Positions 1 through 10,069 of a DNA stretch of 64,000 nucleotides are shown here, piece after piece. The stretch comes from Stratiformator vulcanicus (GTDB lineage Bacteria > Planctomycetota > Planctomycetia > Planctomycetales > Planctomycetaceae), in assembly GCF_007744515.1 (NCBI RefSeq), contig NZ_CP036268.1, positions 4,583,113-4,647,112 of the forward strand, given 5' to 3'. Numbering within the stretch: the first letter of the stretch is position 1; every line of letters begins with the position of its first letter. The translations under genes and the position numbers were made by a program. The notes under the pieces were generated by a model. It saw only the letters and a program-made list of their open reading frames with translations. It was not told where the DNA came from and ran no database searches.

Positions 1-259
1 CGGTCAGGAGACCCTCACGCTCACAGGGCATACGAGTCATGTCAACAGCGTGTGCTTCAGCCCGGACGGCAAGCGGATCGTCAGTGGGGGTGGGGACTGG
101 ACGCTGAAGGTGTGGGATGCCGAGAGCGGTCAGGAGACCCTCACCCTCACAGGGCATACGAGTTCTGTCTACAGCGTATGCTTCAGCCCGGACGGCAAGC
201 GGATCGTCAGTGGGGGTTATGACAGAACGCTGAAAGTTTGGAACGCGCAGAGCGAGTAG
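1..259 (+). CDS. WD40 repeat protein, C-terminal fragment (5' end outside window)
   Basis: The open frame enters from the left edge (codons in frame from base 2) and stops at TAG 257-259. It encodes two 42-residue WD40 blades of the form GH-x-V-CFSPDGKRIVSGG-D-TLKVW, which would close a beta-propeller. The two repeat units (about 2-127 and 128-253) are nearly identical at DNA level as well as protein level, so they duplicated recently or are homogenised. In planctomycetes such repeats often follow a Ser/Thr kinase or caspase-like domain, but that part is not visible. The likely role is a protein-interaction scaffold; the partner is unknown. Confidence 0.85.
   Translation, partial: GQETLTLTGHTSHVNSVCFSPDGKRIVSGGGDWTLKVWDAESGQETLTLTGHTSSVYSVCFSPDGKRIVSGGYDRTLKVWNAQSE
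2..253 (+). repeat. Tandem 126-bp WD40-coding repeat (two units)
   Basis: Two consecutive 126-bp units encode successive WD40 blades and differ at only a handful of positions. Such units allow unequal recombination and change of blade number. The array probably continues left of the window. Confidence 0.8.
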
Positions 260-490
260 AAGCGTCACCCGTTGCGCGGGATATTTTCGGGGTGTGAAGC
301 GTCTCCCACTGCCCCTCCTGTCGAGCCTGAGCCTAGGTCTGGAAACAGGTCTCGGCTATTTCTTTGCGCGCCGCGAATTCGCTAGGCGGAAAAACCCCAC
401 GCGATTTCACCTGAAAAGCGAAAGTAATAGCTCTGATGTGTCGATACTAAGTCTTAGCAAGACCAACCAACGAAGAGTGGGGGAGCCGTA

Positions 491-1033
491 ATGTCAACAA
501 AGATTGATACAAACGACCGCGTACGAGTGCAGGTCCAAGTCGAAGAAACCTACGCGAAAAAGCTTAACGAATTGTCAGAGGTGCTGGATCGAAGCGTTTC
601 GTGGATCGGCGCCGAACTGGTGAAAGACCGCCTTCTAGACCATGACAACTTCGTGGAGTGGATCGCTGGGCAAGTTCTCTCGGCAGTTACGGCGCCGGTA
701 AGAGGCTGGAAGCGGAAGACAGGTGGGTCGAAGGTGACCGTGCAGCTACTGGTTGAGCAACCGACGGCCTTAAGAGTCGAGAGACTGGCTGAACGGTTGA
801 ATCTTTCGACCTCAAAGGTTGCAGCACTTCTGCTGGAGTCAGCAATCCATAGCCAAGGGTGGCTGATTAAATTCGTCAACTCGAACTGGGGCCACCGATT
901 TGTTGAGCCATTCGAGGAATTGATGAAGATATGGTTCGGCGACCACAACAAGCTGGAAAAGAGCAAAGATTTGGAGTGCGCGAAACGCACGCAAACTGAC
1001 ATTGATTTGGAGAGTGAACACAGAGCCGCATAA
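491..1033 (+). CDS. Hypothetical protein with two ribbon-helix-helix-like segments
   Basis: A 180-residue protein starting at ATG 491 after a purine-rich GGGGGAG stretch. It has two similar halves. Each has a basic beta-strand-like stretch (residues about 10-18 VRVQVQVEE and about 78-88 KVTVQLLVEQ) followed by two amphipathic helices, the layout of ribbon-helix-helix DNA-binding units (CopG/Arc type). This is read by eye, not from a profile. It lies just upstream of the Rep-like gene in the mobile element, so a role as copy-number or transfer regulator is an inference. A 57-nt hairpin begins six bases after its stop codon. Confidence 0.6.
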   Translation: MSTKIDTNDRVRVQVQVEETYAKKLNELSEVLDRSVSWIGAELVKDRLLDHDNFVEWIAGQVLSAVTAPVRGWKRKTGGSKVTVQLLVEQPTALRVERLAERLNLSTSKVAALLLESAIHSQGWLIKFVNSNWGHRFVEPFEELMKIWFGDHNKLEKSKDLECAKRTQTDIDLESEHRAA

Positions 1034-1038
1034 GCCGC

Positions 1039-1095
1039 AGCGGGGCCGGTCCGAGGCCGCGAGGGACGCCCCGCGGCCTCGGACCTGGCCCCGCT
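1039..1095. other. Very strong GC-rich hairpin between the RHH-like gene and the Rep-like gene
   Basis: Left arm 1039-1061 (23 nt) and right arm 1072-1095 (24 nt) are reverse complements with a single bulged base and a 10-nt loop. The structure starts six bases after the stop of the upstream gene and ends 65 bases before the Rep ATG. No T-tract follows, so it is not a typical intrinsic terminator. Rolling-circle initiators nick hairpins next to their own gene, so an origin (dso or oriT-like) is possible. A Rho-type terminator or translational control element are alternatives. Confidence 0.6.
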
Positions 1096-1160
1096 GTGAG
1101 CTAAATCGAGCAGCGTTGGTGAAGCAATGTCGTTTCACCAGTTTTCGAAGTCCTCCAAGG

Positions 1161-2423
1161 ATGGAGCATGCAATGCAATTTGATAATCACGGCGAGCCTG
1201 AGCGTCCGTTAGACGTGAAAGGCTCGGCCCGTAGCGGCGACACCGGCGGGGAGCCGGGTTCGCCGCAGCGGGCCGAGCAATCTGAAAGCCTTGAAGGCAT
1301 GGCGTCACCTGTAACACGCCATGCCCCAATTTCAGGTCCGGAGGATTGGGAGTTTCTGGGAGCCAATGTTGATTCCCTTGATCTCGGCGTCTTCGTCGAC
1401 TGGGGCGAAGGTTGGGATCAATTTTCAGCAGAACTGGCCGAAGCGAAAGAAGCCGCCGCTGGAAGAAAGGATGTTCGGTTCCGAACCGACGACTGCCTCA
1501 TGCTCCCGAAGGGCAAGGCTCCTGCCTATCAATGGCATCTTCAATACCGAGAGTTTCATCTCTTCATTGGTAAGTCCGGTCAGCCACGTAATGCGTCCCC
1601 CAACGTGTTTGTCTCAATCAATGCGAGGGCGTTGTGGCAGTTTGGGATGGACTCGATGGTCGACACGATCGCCACGGTAATTCGTGAACTCGGCGGGAAG
1701 GTTCTGCTGGTGAAGCCCAGCCGGGTTGACCTCGCCGCCGACTTCCGTATTTCAGCGGGCCTCAGTGAAGCGTTCCTTCAAGCGTCTCGTGTACCGCAAC
1801 GCGGAAAGAATGAGTCTTACCGCGATGGGAACACATTGGAGACGTTCTACCTCGGCCAACGTGGCGCGCCGAAAATGCTTCGCATCTATGACAAGGCGCT
1901 TGAGGTCGCCAAGAGTGAAAAGACTTGGATGTCCGACATCTGGGACTTGGAAGAATGCCGGGATGTCTGGCGAGTTGAATTTCAAGTCCGCCGTCCGTTC
2001 TTAAAGGAACGCGGTATTAATTCGATCGATGATCTTCGAGAGAATCTCGGCGGGATGTGGCAGTACCTCACAACCGATTTCTTCTCGCTGAGGCTGCGCG
2101 ACAATCCCAATGTCTCCCGCTGTTCCATGCACCCGTTTTGGAGTGACGTGCAGCGAGCCGCAGGAAAGTTTGGTGAGGTCCATAGCTTGGCTCGGATCGA
2201 ACAGGAATCGATTGCTGACGCCAACTGGTACGTCGCACATATCGCAGGCTGCCTGCTCGGGTATGCGGTCAGGCGACGAAAGCCAACGCTCGACGCGGCG
2301 CTTAAGGACGTGGCTCGGGGAGTGATCCGCTACTGGCGGAAGCGAGATTTCGAAGGCGAATATCGCAATCGCTCGATACGCGACGGGTACCGCGGTGACG
2401 ATGACTTCAAGATGGCGGCGTGA
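1161..2423 (+). CDS. Replication initiation factor-like protein of the integrated element
   Basis: The frame is open from a TTG at 1002, but the segment 1002-1160 contains the hairpin. The start is therefore placed at ATG 1161, or ATG 1173, which has GGAG six bases upstream. The body resembles the Rep_trans/replication initiation factor family of rolling-circle plasmids and integrative elements: a VDLAADF stretch, then RIYDKALEV, then WRVEFQVRR, the usual order of conserved blocks. The expected function is nicking of an origin to start replication or transfer of the excised element. It sits between an RHH-like regulator and an excisionase/integrase pair. No relaxase or type IV secretion gene is visible. 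Confidence 0.7.
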   Translation: MEHAMQFDNHGEPERPLDVKGSARSGDTGGEPGSPQRAEQSESLEGMASPVTRHAPISGPEDWEFLGANVDSLDLGVFVDWGEGWDQFSAELAEAKEAAAGRKDVRFRTDDCLMLPKGKAPAYQWHLQYREFHLFIGKSGQPRNASPNVFVSINARALWQFGMDSMVDTIATVIRELGGKVLLVKPSRVDLAADFRISAGLSEAFLQASRVPQRGKNESYRDGNTLETFYLGQRGAPKMLRIYDKALEVAKSEKTWMSDIWDLEECRDVWRVEFQVRRPFLKERGINSIDDLRENLGGMWQYLTTDFFSLRLRDNPNVSRCSMHPFWSDVQRAAGKFGEVHSLARIEQESIADANWYVAHIAGCLLGYAVRRRKPTLDAALKDVARGVIRYWRKRDFEGEYRNRSIRDGYRGDDDFKMAA

Positions 2424-2735
2424 CGCTGCTCTCTTCGAAAGTGATCCGCTGATTCGGTTCGTCAAAAGTCGGAATCTCTATCCGTCGGTCTCTCGGAAAG
2501 TCAATCGTCGTGAATCCTCTTAATAATTCCGAGCGTCTATTGATCGATCCGAAGGAAGCCGCAAAGGTGCTTTGTATGTCGCCGCGGAAACTCTGGAGCC
2601 TCACGACTCCCCGCGGCGACATACCTTGCATCAAAGCGGGGCGACTCGTGCGGTATGATCCCGTCGACCTGCGGGAATGGATCGACCGCACAAAGCTGCA
2701 AGGCGTTTCAGAATCTCCAGAAGGCGGAGCCGATT

Positions 2736-4067
<1,332 letters not shown>

Positions 4068-4262
4068 TCCGGTGGAGATCGGACAGCGCTTCCGGCGGGC
4101 CGGTTCGTGTCACAACTTCCGCAGGCACGATAGAATACGCGCACTCGGCGGTCAATTCTCCGTTGGTTTCGGGGGATCGTCACCGGGCCGATGGTCGCTC
4201 GTTTTCACGCCTGCGTTGGATCGACAGGTTCCGCATTATCAGTTCTGGAAGTCAGCTTCTCA

Positions 4263-6164
4263 ATGACGTCGTTGCTGCAAGAGTATGCCGGGACACTCGA
4301 GCGGTTGGAGCGGGAACTGCACCAGCTCGAACAGAATTGCGGCCTGCTCCAACTCGATCCGATCGTCGGCCGACCGTGGCATGAACTGCTGGTCGAGAAA
4401 CTGATTCCGCAGACGGGGCGCGGCGCGTACCTCGTGGTGGGGATCGTCGGCGGAACGAACATCGGCAAGAGTGTCATTTTCAACCACCTCGCCGGCGAAC
4501 GCGTGAGCGCGACTACCCCGTTGGCATCGGGAACGCGGCACCCGGTTTGTCTTGTTCCACAGGGGTTTGGCGAGTCGCGCGAACTCGCCGAGGTCTTCCC
4601 GAAATTCGATTTGAAGCCGTGGGTTGAAGCGGACGCTGCCCTGCAGGAAGACGATCGAGACCTGCTGTTTTGGCGCGAAAGTGGAGCGATCCCGAGCAAT
4701 CTCGTGCTGCTTGATACGCCCGACGTCGACAGCGATGCCCGCGTCAATTGGGATCGAGCGGCCAAGGTGCGATCGGCTGCGGACGTGCTGCTCGTCGTTC
4801 TGACTCAGCAGAAATACAACGACGCCGCGATTCGTGAATTCTTTGCTCGCGCCGCCCGCGAAGAGAAGGCGATCGTGCTCGTGTTCAATCAATTGCACCT
4901 GCCCGAAGATGCCGATTATTGGACGACCTGGACGAAGACGTTTTGCGAGTCGACCGGCGTGTCGCCCGAATATGTCTACCTCGCGCCGCATGATCGAGCC
5001 GCAGCCGAACAGGGAGAGCTGTCGTTCGTTGAGCATTCCTGGCCGCCCGAAGCTGAGGACGGGAAGCAGATTGCAGAAGGTCGGGCTTGCGATCTGGCCG
5101 AGTCGCTATCGCGTCTTCATTTCGACGAAGTCCGGCTGCGAACTCTGAAGGGGGCGATCCGGCAATTGGCCGATCGCCGTGCCGGAATCCCAGGGTATCT
5201 CGCCGAAATCCAGGAACGCAGCGGACGACTGGCGGCCGTCGAAGAACGCCTTCGCAGCGAGTCGGTCGTGCGGATCTCCGATTGGCCGACGATTCCCGCC
5301 AATACGCTGGTGTCCGAAATCCGCCGCTGGTGGAAGGAGCATCAGACCGGCTGGGTTCGCGGCGTCAGCTCTTTCTACGACGTTGTCGGGACCGGGGTGA
5401 TGTGGCCGGTCAAGCAGTTGCGGGGCGAACGCAAAGGCCGAACCGCGATCGATAGCTATCGCGAGGCGGAATGGTCGGCGGTTGTCCGTGGGGTCACGGA
5501 AATCGTTGACCGGCTGACTTGGATGGCCGATACGGGCGGCGACCTCGTCGGTGAACCGATCCGCGATTTGCTCGCCCGCGTCGATCGCGGCGAGCTGCTG
5601 GAACGACTTCGCGAAGGGCACCTCGGCTGCGATCTGCAAGCCGATTTGCAACTGCTGGTCGAAGTCGAAATGCAGAAATTTGAGAAGGAGGCCCCGATCA
5701 CATTCGCGGTGATTCAAAAGCTACATGTCGCGGGGGCGGGATTGCGGCCGGTGATGAGTGTCGGGCTGTTCCTCGGATTCGGCGGAGCGGATATCGCGGC
5801 TCAAGCGTTGACGAGCGCCGTCGCTCAATCGACGCTACACGTGATGGCCGATCTGGCGGGTGGGACCGCGGCCTCGGTCGCGGGAGAACAGGTGGTCGCC
5901 AAGGGCGCGGGCTACGGTGTCGGGCAATTACAGGCCATGATGCAGCGGTTGCAGGATCGATTCGCCGAGCGGCGACTCGCTTGGTTCGCGGAATTGCTGC
6001 GGCGCGAGTTTCTCGGGGAACTCGCCGATGAACTCGCATCCGCCGCCACTTTGGCCGAGTCCAAGGAGTTCCAAAACGTCAGCGAGCTCACCGAACGGTT
6101 GCCCAAGCAATTCGAAGAAGCCATCGAGGCCATGACCGCGTCCGACAATGTCCACGGACAATAA
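4263..6164 (+). CDS. Large P-loop GTPase, first of a tandem pair
   Basis: A protein of about 633 residues. The frame is open from ATG 4191, but ATG 4263 gives a natural N-terminus; neither start has a strong Shine-Dalgarno. The G domain shows G1 GGTNIGKS (63-70), G3 DTPDVDS (151-157) and an atypical G4 at FNQLH (208-212) instead of NKxD. A long helical region follows, then a Gly/Ala-rich hydrophobic stretch (about 480-560) that could insert in membrane. The layout resembles Era/dynamin-related bacterial GTPases. The second GTPase begins 120 bases downstream on the same strand, so the two probably act together. The function is unknown. Confidence 0.8.
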   Translation: MTSLLQEYAGTLERLERELHQLEQNCGLLQLDPIVGRPWHELLVEKLIPQTGRGAYLVVGIVGGTNIGKSVIFNHLAGERVSATTPLASGTRHPVCLVPQGFGESRELAEVFPKFDLKPWVEADAALQEDDRDLLFWRESGAIPSNLVLLDTPDVDSDARVNWDRAAKVRSAADVLLVVLTQQKYNDAAIREFFARAAREEKAIVLVFNQLHLPEDADYWTTWTKTFCESTGVSPEYVYLAPHDRAAAEQGELSFVEHSWPPEAEDGKQIAEGRACDLAESLSRLHFDEVRLRTLKGAIRQLADRRAGIPGYLAEIQERSGRLAAVEERLRSESVVRISDWPTIPANTLVSEIRRWWKEHQTGWVRGVSSFYDVVGTGVMWPVKQLRGERKGRTAIDSYREAEWSAVVRGVTEIVDRLTWMADTGGDLVGEPIRDLLARVDRGELLERLREGHLGCDLQADLQLLVEVEMQKFEKEAPITFAVIQKLHVAGAGLRPVMSVGLFLGFGGADIAAQALTSAVAQSTLHVMADLAGGTAASVAGEQVVAKGAGYGVGQLQAMMQRLQDRFAERRLAWFAELLRREFLGELADELASAATLAESKEFQNVSELTERLPKQFEEAIEAMTASDNVHGQ

Positions 6165-6181
6165 AATCCAAGACACGCCCA

Positions 6182-6295
6182 ATGAAGTTCCTCTCCGATA
6201 ACGGGCGCGTTGCGATGACCGATTTCGGAGTCACGCAGGCAGACATCAAAACGCAGCTTCGCGAATTCCAAAGGCGGCGGGCGAATGGGTTCTGA
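6182..6295 (+). CDS. Possible 37-residue ORF between the GTPase genes
   Basis: ATG 6182 to TGA 6295 encodes a short basic peptide that overlaps the start of the second GTPase by 11 bases in another frame. No Shine-Dalgarno is visible and nothing identifies a function. It could be a leader peptide coupling translation, or chance. Confidence 0.2.
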   Translation: MKFLSDNGRVAMTDFGVTQADIKTQLREFQRRRANGF

Positions 6296-8171
6296 CGATA
6301 TCGAAGAGATCGAATTTATGGGCCGTGTCGATCGCCTGTTCGATCGCGTGACCACGTGGGCAAATGCCTCAACAACGTGGGAGCCGCTGAGCGAAACTCA
6401 GGCGGTGGTGCGGCGCACGTTGGACCGGGTCGGCCACTTGCGCGATCGCGAAACGGTCCCCCTCATCGTGGCGACCTTCGGCGGGACCGGCACCGGTAAG
6501 AGTTCACTCGTGAACGCATTGGTCGGAGAAACGGTCACGCCGACCGGCCGCGAACGACCGACGACCCGACGTCCGACGTTGTTGATTCATGAGACGGTCG
6601 AAGTCGATGCGCTCGACCTTCCGCTCGAACATGTGGCGGTCGTCCGCAGCGATGATCCGATGCTGCAAAACTACGCCGTGCTCGACTGCCCCGATCCCGA
6701 CTCCGGCGCAGAAGACGATGACGGCGGCAATCTGGAACGACTCCGGCAGATGCTGCCCTACTGCGATGTGTTAATCTACACGACCACGCAGCAGAAATAT
6801 CGTTCGAATCGCGTGCTCGACGAATTGAAGGATGCCGCCGAGGGAGTTCGGCTGATCTACGTGCAAACTCATGCCGGGGTCGATTCTGACATTCGAGACG
6901 ACCTGAAGGCACAACTCTCCGGCGAATACGAGGTGCCGGAGGTGTTCTTCGTCGACTCGCTCGAGTCGCTCGCGCGATCTCGCGCGGACGAACCTCCGAC
7001 CGGTGATTTCGCGCGGCTCATCGATACGCTTTACCAAGAGTTGTCGCAGCGATCGCGGGGTCGCATTCGCCAGGTCAATCAATTCGCCCTGCTGTCGTCC
7101 GCACTCTCACGCGGGTACACAGAGCTAAGTCGAGATCGATCGGCGCTCAACGAACTGGCCGAAGCGTGTCGGCAGCAGCAGGAGCGGATCAGCCGGGTGA
7201 TGACCGACCGACTGAAGAAAGAGTTGACCGACAGCCGGGCCCTGTGGGAGCGACGATTGCTGTCAGCCGTTGCCGATCGATGGGGCGCGAGTCCATTTTC
7301 CGGCGTGCTGCGACTCTTCAGCGGGCTCGGGAACCTGCTCACGTCGATGACGTTGTTTCGCGCCCACAATTCCGCCCAGGTCGCCTTAATCGGAGCGATG
7401 CAGGGAGGACGCTGGCTGAAAGCTCGGCAGAGCGAAAAAACCGCCGAGGAGCAGACGGCCAAGGCGTTCGCGTCGACCGTCGACGAAGACCTGCTGCTGG
7501 AAGCGCGATTCGTGTTGGACCAAGCGGTTCGGAAAGCCAAATTCGATCCGCAGATTCTCGCGGGATCATCGAGCGACGAGCTCCGACAAACCGCGGGGTC
7601 TGTCGAGCAGGACTTCTTCGTGGAAGCCCGCCGACGGGTCGAAGAGTCGATCGATCGCCTCGCCGCGGCGAACTCACGCTGGTTCGTCCGGATGCGATTT
7701 GAGTTTGCCCTCGCCGCCTATCTTGCTTTCGTCGTTTATCGCGTCGGCAAGAATTTCTTCTGGGACAGTTTCTTCGGTCCGTGGGTCGCCGCGTCCGAAC
7801 CGGAGCCGCTGCTGACGGCCGACTTCTATATCTCGGCGGGCGTCTTCCTGCTGCTTTGGGCCTGGTTTCTGGTCACGATGTTCACTCGGCGGCTGCGGCG
7901 AGGATTGAAACGGGAGATCGCCGACCTCGCAACGAACCTGACGGCGCGAAAAATCCCGTCGCACCTGTACCCCAAGGTCTCGTCGGCCATCGACGATGCT
8001 CAGCAGCGGGTTCTCGAACTGCAGACGCTCAGCGACCGCACCAATGCGTTAGCCGCCTCCATCAGTTCAAAGACAACGCTTGGCGGGAAGCGGCCTGCTC
8101 CGCCGACCGGCGCAGAAAAACAGCCGACGACCCAAGGATCGCCGGCTGTGGTTTCCATCGTCGAGGAGTAA
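6285..8171 (+). CDS. Large P-loop GTPase with C-terminal membrane segments, second of the pair
   Basis: 628 residues, ATG 6285 with AAGGCGG seven bases upstream. G1 is GGTGTGKS (66-73) and G3 is DCPDPDS (134-140). No canonical NKxD is seen; YVQTHAG may take its place. Long helices in the middle are followed by two hydrophobic segments (about 470-490 and 512-535) and a basic stretch, suggesting membrane attachment with the G domain in the cytoplasm. The last 30 residues are low-complexity. The architecture resembles dynamin-like or YfjP-type GTPases. The pairing with the upstream GTPase suggests a heteromeric membrane-remodelling or stress function, which is inference. Confidence 0.8.
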   Translation: MGSDDIEEIEFMGRVDRLFDRVTTWANASTTWEPLSETQAVVRRTLDRVGHLRDRETVPLIVATFGGTGTGKSSLVNALVGETVTPTGRERPTTRRPTLLIHETVEVDALDLPLEHVAVVRSDDPMLQNYAVLDCPDPDSGAEDDDGGNLERLRQMLPYCDVLIYTTTQQKYRSNRVLDELKDAAEGVRLIYVQTHAGVDSDIRDDLKAQLSGEYEVPEVFFVDSLESLARSRADEPPTGDFARLIDTLYQELSQRSRGRIRQVNQFALLSSALSRGYTELSRDRSALNELAEACRQQQERISRVMTDRLKKELTDSRALWERRLLSAVADRWGASPFSGVLRLFSGLGNLLTSMTLFRAHNSAQVALIGAMQGGRWLKARQSEKTAEEQTAKAFASTVDEDLLLEARFVLDQAVRKAKFDPQILAGSSSDELRQTAGSVEQDFFVEARRRVEESIDRLAAANSRWFVRMRFEFALAAYLAFVVYRVGKNFFWDSFFGPWVAASEPEPLLTADFYISAGVFLLLWAWFLVTMFTRRLRRGLKREIADLATNLTARKIPSHLYPKVSSAIDDAQQRVLELQTLSDRTNALAASISSKTTLGGKRPAPPTGAEKQPTTQGSPAVVSIVEE

Positions 8172-8215
8172 CGGCGGTCGACCCGCCAGTTCTCTCGAAT
8201 TTAATTACTTTTCGA

Positions 8216-9748
8216 TTACTTATTGAACAAGCTGCTGGCCTGTCCGCTCGATGAGTTCGGACGAAGATCGCGTTCGCGTCTCTCATCCTCATAGAACAGA
8301 CCGGAAACCCGACCGGTTGACGATGGATCGGTTTGATCGCCGCTCGGATCGTTGCGGCTGCCCGATTTGAGCGTCCAGGTTTCCTGCATCCCGGGTGCCC
8401 ACAGTCGTCGCTTCGGCACGTATCCGATGTAATCCTTGAACTGGTTGAGCGACACGACGCGAATACCGTTCAGGCGGGCTTCGTTGAGCATTTCGCGGCG
8501 ATGCGTCATCAACTTCTGGACGACCGGCTGTTCGGAAGGTCGAGCATCGGTCACCGGGTCGGGCGTATGGCCGACCACGAGGAACCGCGTCGTGATATCG
8601 AGTTCCGACTCGCCGACCCGCTCTCCGTCTTCGAGCGTTTCCGAACTGATCTTGGCCCCGGCGGCCCAGAGCAGTTCGTGGAGTCGTTCGCGATCTTCCT
8701 TGGTGTGATTGCCGTCGTTATCCATATCGATCAGTCCGACGAACGCGAATTTCTCGGTTTGGCCGGGTGACCAGACCGGGGTGTAGATCGAATCGCCCGG
8801 CGCCATCGGTCGGGCCAGATCTTCTTTCAGGATGCGTGCCTCCGCCAGGTGCGGCGAGATCAGGCGAACGACCTCGATCGAGCCGATGATATCTTCTCGA
8901 TCCCGGGCAATCTCAACGGCGTCCTTTTTGTAGACGCTGAAATTGATCCGGCGCCGGAGATTATCGGCCTCACCCAGGTCAATCCACACGAGCCGGCTGA
9001 CTTGGTCAACGCGAACGATTTTTCCGTCCGGTTTTGCAAAGCTGAAGTTCTGAATCGCAGCCAGCTTATCTCTTAAGCCGTCGTTAATATCGCGAAGCTT
9101 GACCATGTCTTCGTTCAAATCTCGAAGCTGTGCGGTCAATTGGGCACGCGTCTGGTTCAATTCGAATTGGGCGTCGTTGAGTTGCTTGCGCAGATCTTCG
9201 ATCTGCGAGTCCTTCGTCTTGAGAAGTTCATTCGTTGTTGATTCGACTTTGACCAATTCATCGTTGGCGCGGGCTCGTTCCGAATCGATTGAAGTCCGCC
9301 GGGCGTCGAAATCAGACCGCAGCGAGGCGACACGGGCCGACGCATCGGCAAGGGACGCGCGAGCCTGGCCGAGCTCTTCGATTTTCTTATCGTACTCGGC
9401 CCGCACTTTTTGCAGGGCATCGACAAGCTGCTGCGATGCCGGATCGGTGCCGTAATTCGCAATGGCGTTTTGGGCCTCACGAATGACCGTTCCCTGCGCC
9501 GGGTCGGTCGCCCCGACTTCCGGCAGGTCGGGGTAGCCGATCACAGTTTTCAGCGCGTCGACCTCGGTGATTCGTCCCTTTAATGCGGCCTCGGCGACCT
9601 GCAGCCGGTCGTCGGTCGACTTCACCAAAGCCTGCTGCTCGGCGAGGTCCTTGAAGTTCAGGTAAGCCACGACCCCCAAAATGATGCTCAGCATCACGAA
9701 AAAGATCAGGCTGAAGTGAACCGCGGTAGTTTTTCCGGAGGCGGCCAT
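8216..9748 (-). CDS. Membrane-anchored coiled-coil protein of unknown function
   Basis: 510 residues. An N-terminal hydrophobic helix (about 11-30) acts as an anchor. It is followed by a long heptad-rich coiled coil (about 35-225) with many Asp, Glu, Arg, Lys and Leu. A globular beta-rich domain (about 230-340) contains VRVDQVSRLVWIDLG. An EF-hand-like loop, DMDNDG, sits near residue 330 and could bind calcium. The C-terminal 60 residues are polar and probably disordered. It is transcribed toward the second GTPase. The function is not recognised; an envelope-spanning scaffold is a guess. Confidence 0.75.
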   Translation of the reverse strand: MAASGKTTAVHFSLIFFVMLSIILGVVAYLNFKDLAEQQALVKSTDDRLQVAEAALKGRITEVDALKTVIGYPDLPEVGATDPAQGTVIREAQNAIANYGTDPASQQLVDALQKVRAEYDKKIEELGQARASLADASARVASLRSDFDARRTSIDSERARANDELVKVESTTNELLKTKDSQIEDLRKQLNDAQFELNQTRAQLTAQLRDLNEDMVKLRDINDGLRDKLAAIQNFSFAKPDGKIVRVDQVSRLVWIDLGEADNLRRRINFSVYKKDAVEIARDREDIIGSIEVVRLISPHLAEARILKEDLARPMAPGDSIYTPVWSPGQTEKFAFVGLIDMDNDGNHTKEDRERLHELLWAAGAKISSETLEDGERVGESELDITTRFLVVGHTPDPVTDARPSEQPVVQKLMTHRREMLNEARLNGIRVVSLNQFKDYIGYVPKRRLWAPGMQETWTLKSGSRNDPSGDQTDPSSTGRVSGLFYEDERRERDLRPNSSSGQASSLFNK

Positions 9749-10069
9749 GAAATCCCCGATTGAGCGAGCAAATGAAGCAGATGATGCCTGAAGCAGGCGA
9801 GTGAACAGCGACCAGAATCGGTCCGAAGCGAAGCGGGGCCTCGAATGCGAATCGGCCTCCTGCAGATTACCCCAAGCGTACCGACGGCAGGCGGCGTGTC
9901 AAGAAGTAGTTGCAGCCGCCTCTTTGTTCAACGACATCTTGAGGCCGGTTGCAACAGGGCCGATTGGAATCTGGCATGCCGATTTCTAAGCTGAGGAAGA
10001 CTTTGCGGGTTATGCGGCCCGCCGGAAAGGTCAACATCCTCCCTCCCCGTTTTGAACCGCCGCGCGTCG
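9749..10069. other. Intergenic region between divergent coiled-coil gene and polA
   Basis: 321 bases separating two divergent starts, so it must hold promoters for both genes. I see no convincing -35/-10 pair, repeat or RNA gene. Confidence 0.5.

Noticed and set aside
294-491. 65-residue plus-strand frame before the RHH-like gene
   Set aside because: GTG start without ribosome-binding site, Leu/Arg-rich composition and no family pattern; it ends exactly at the real start of the next gene.
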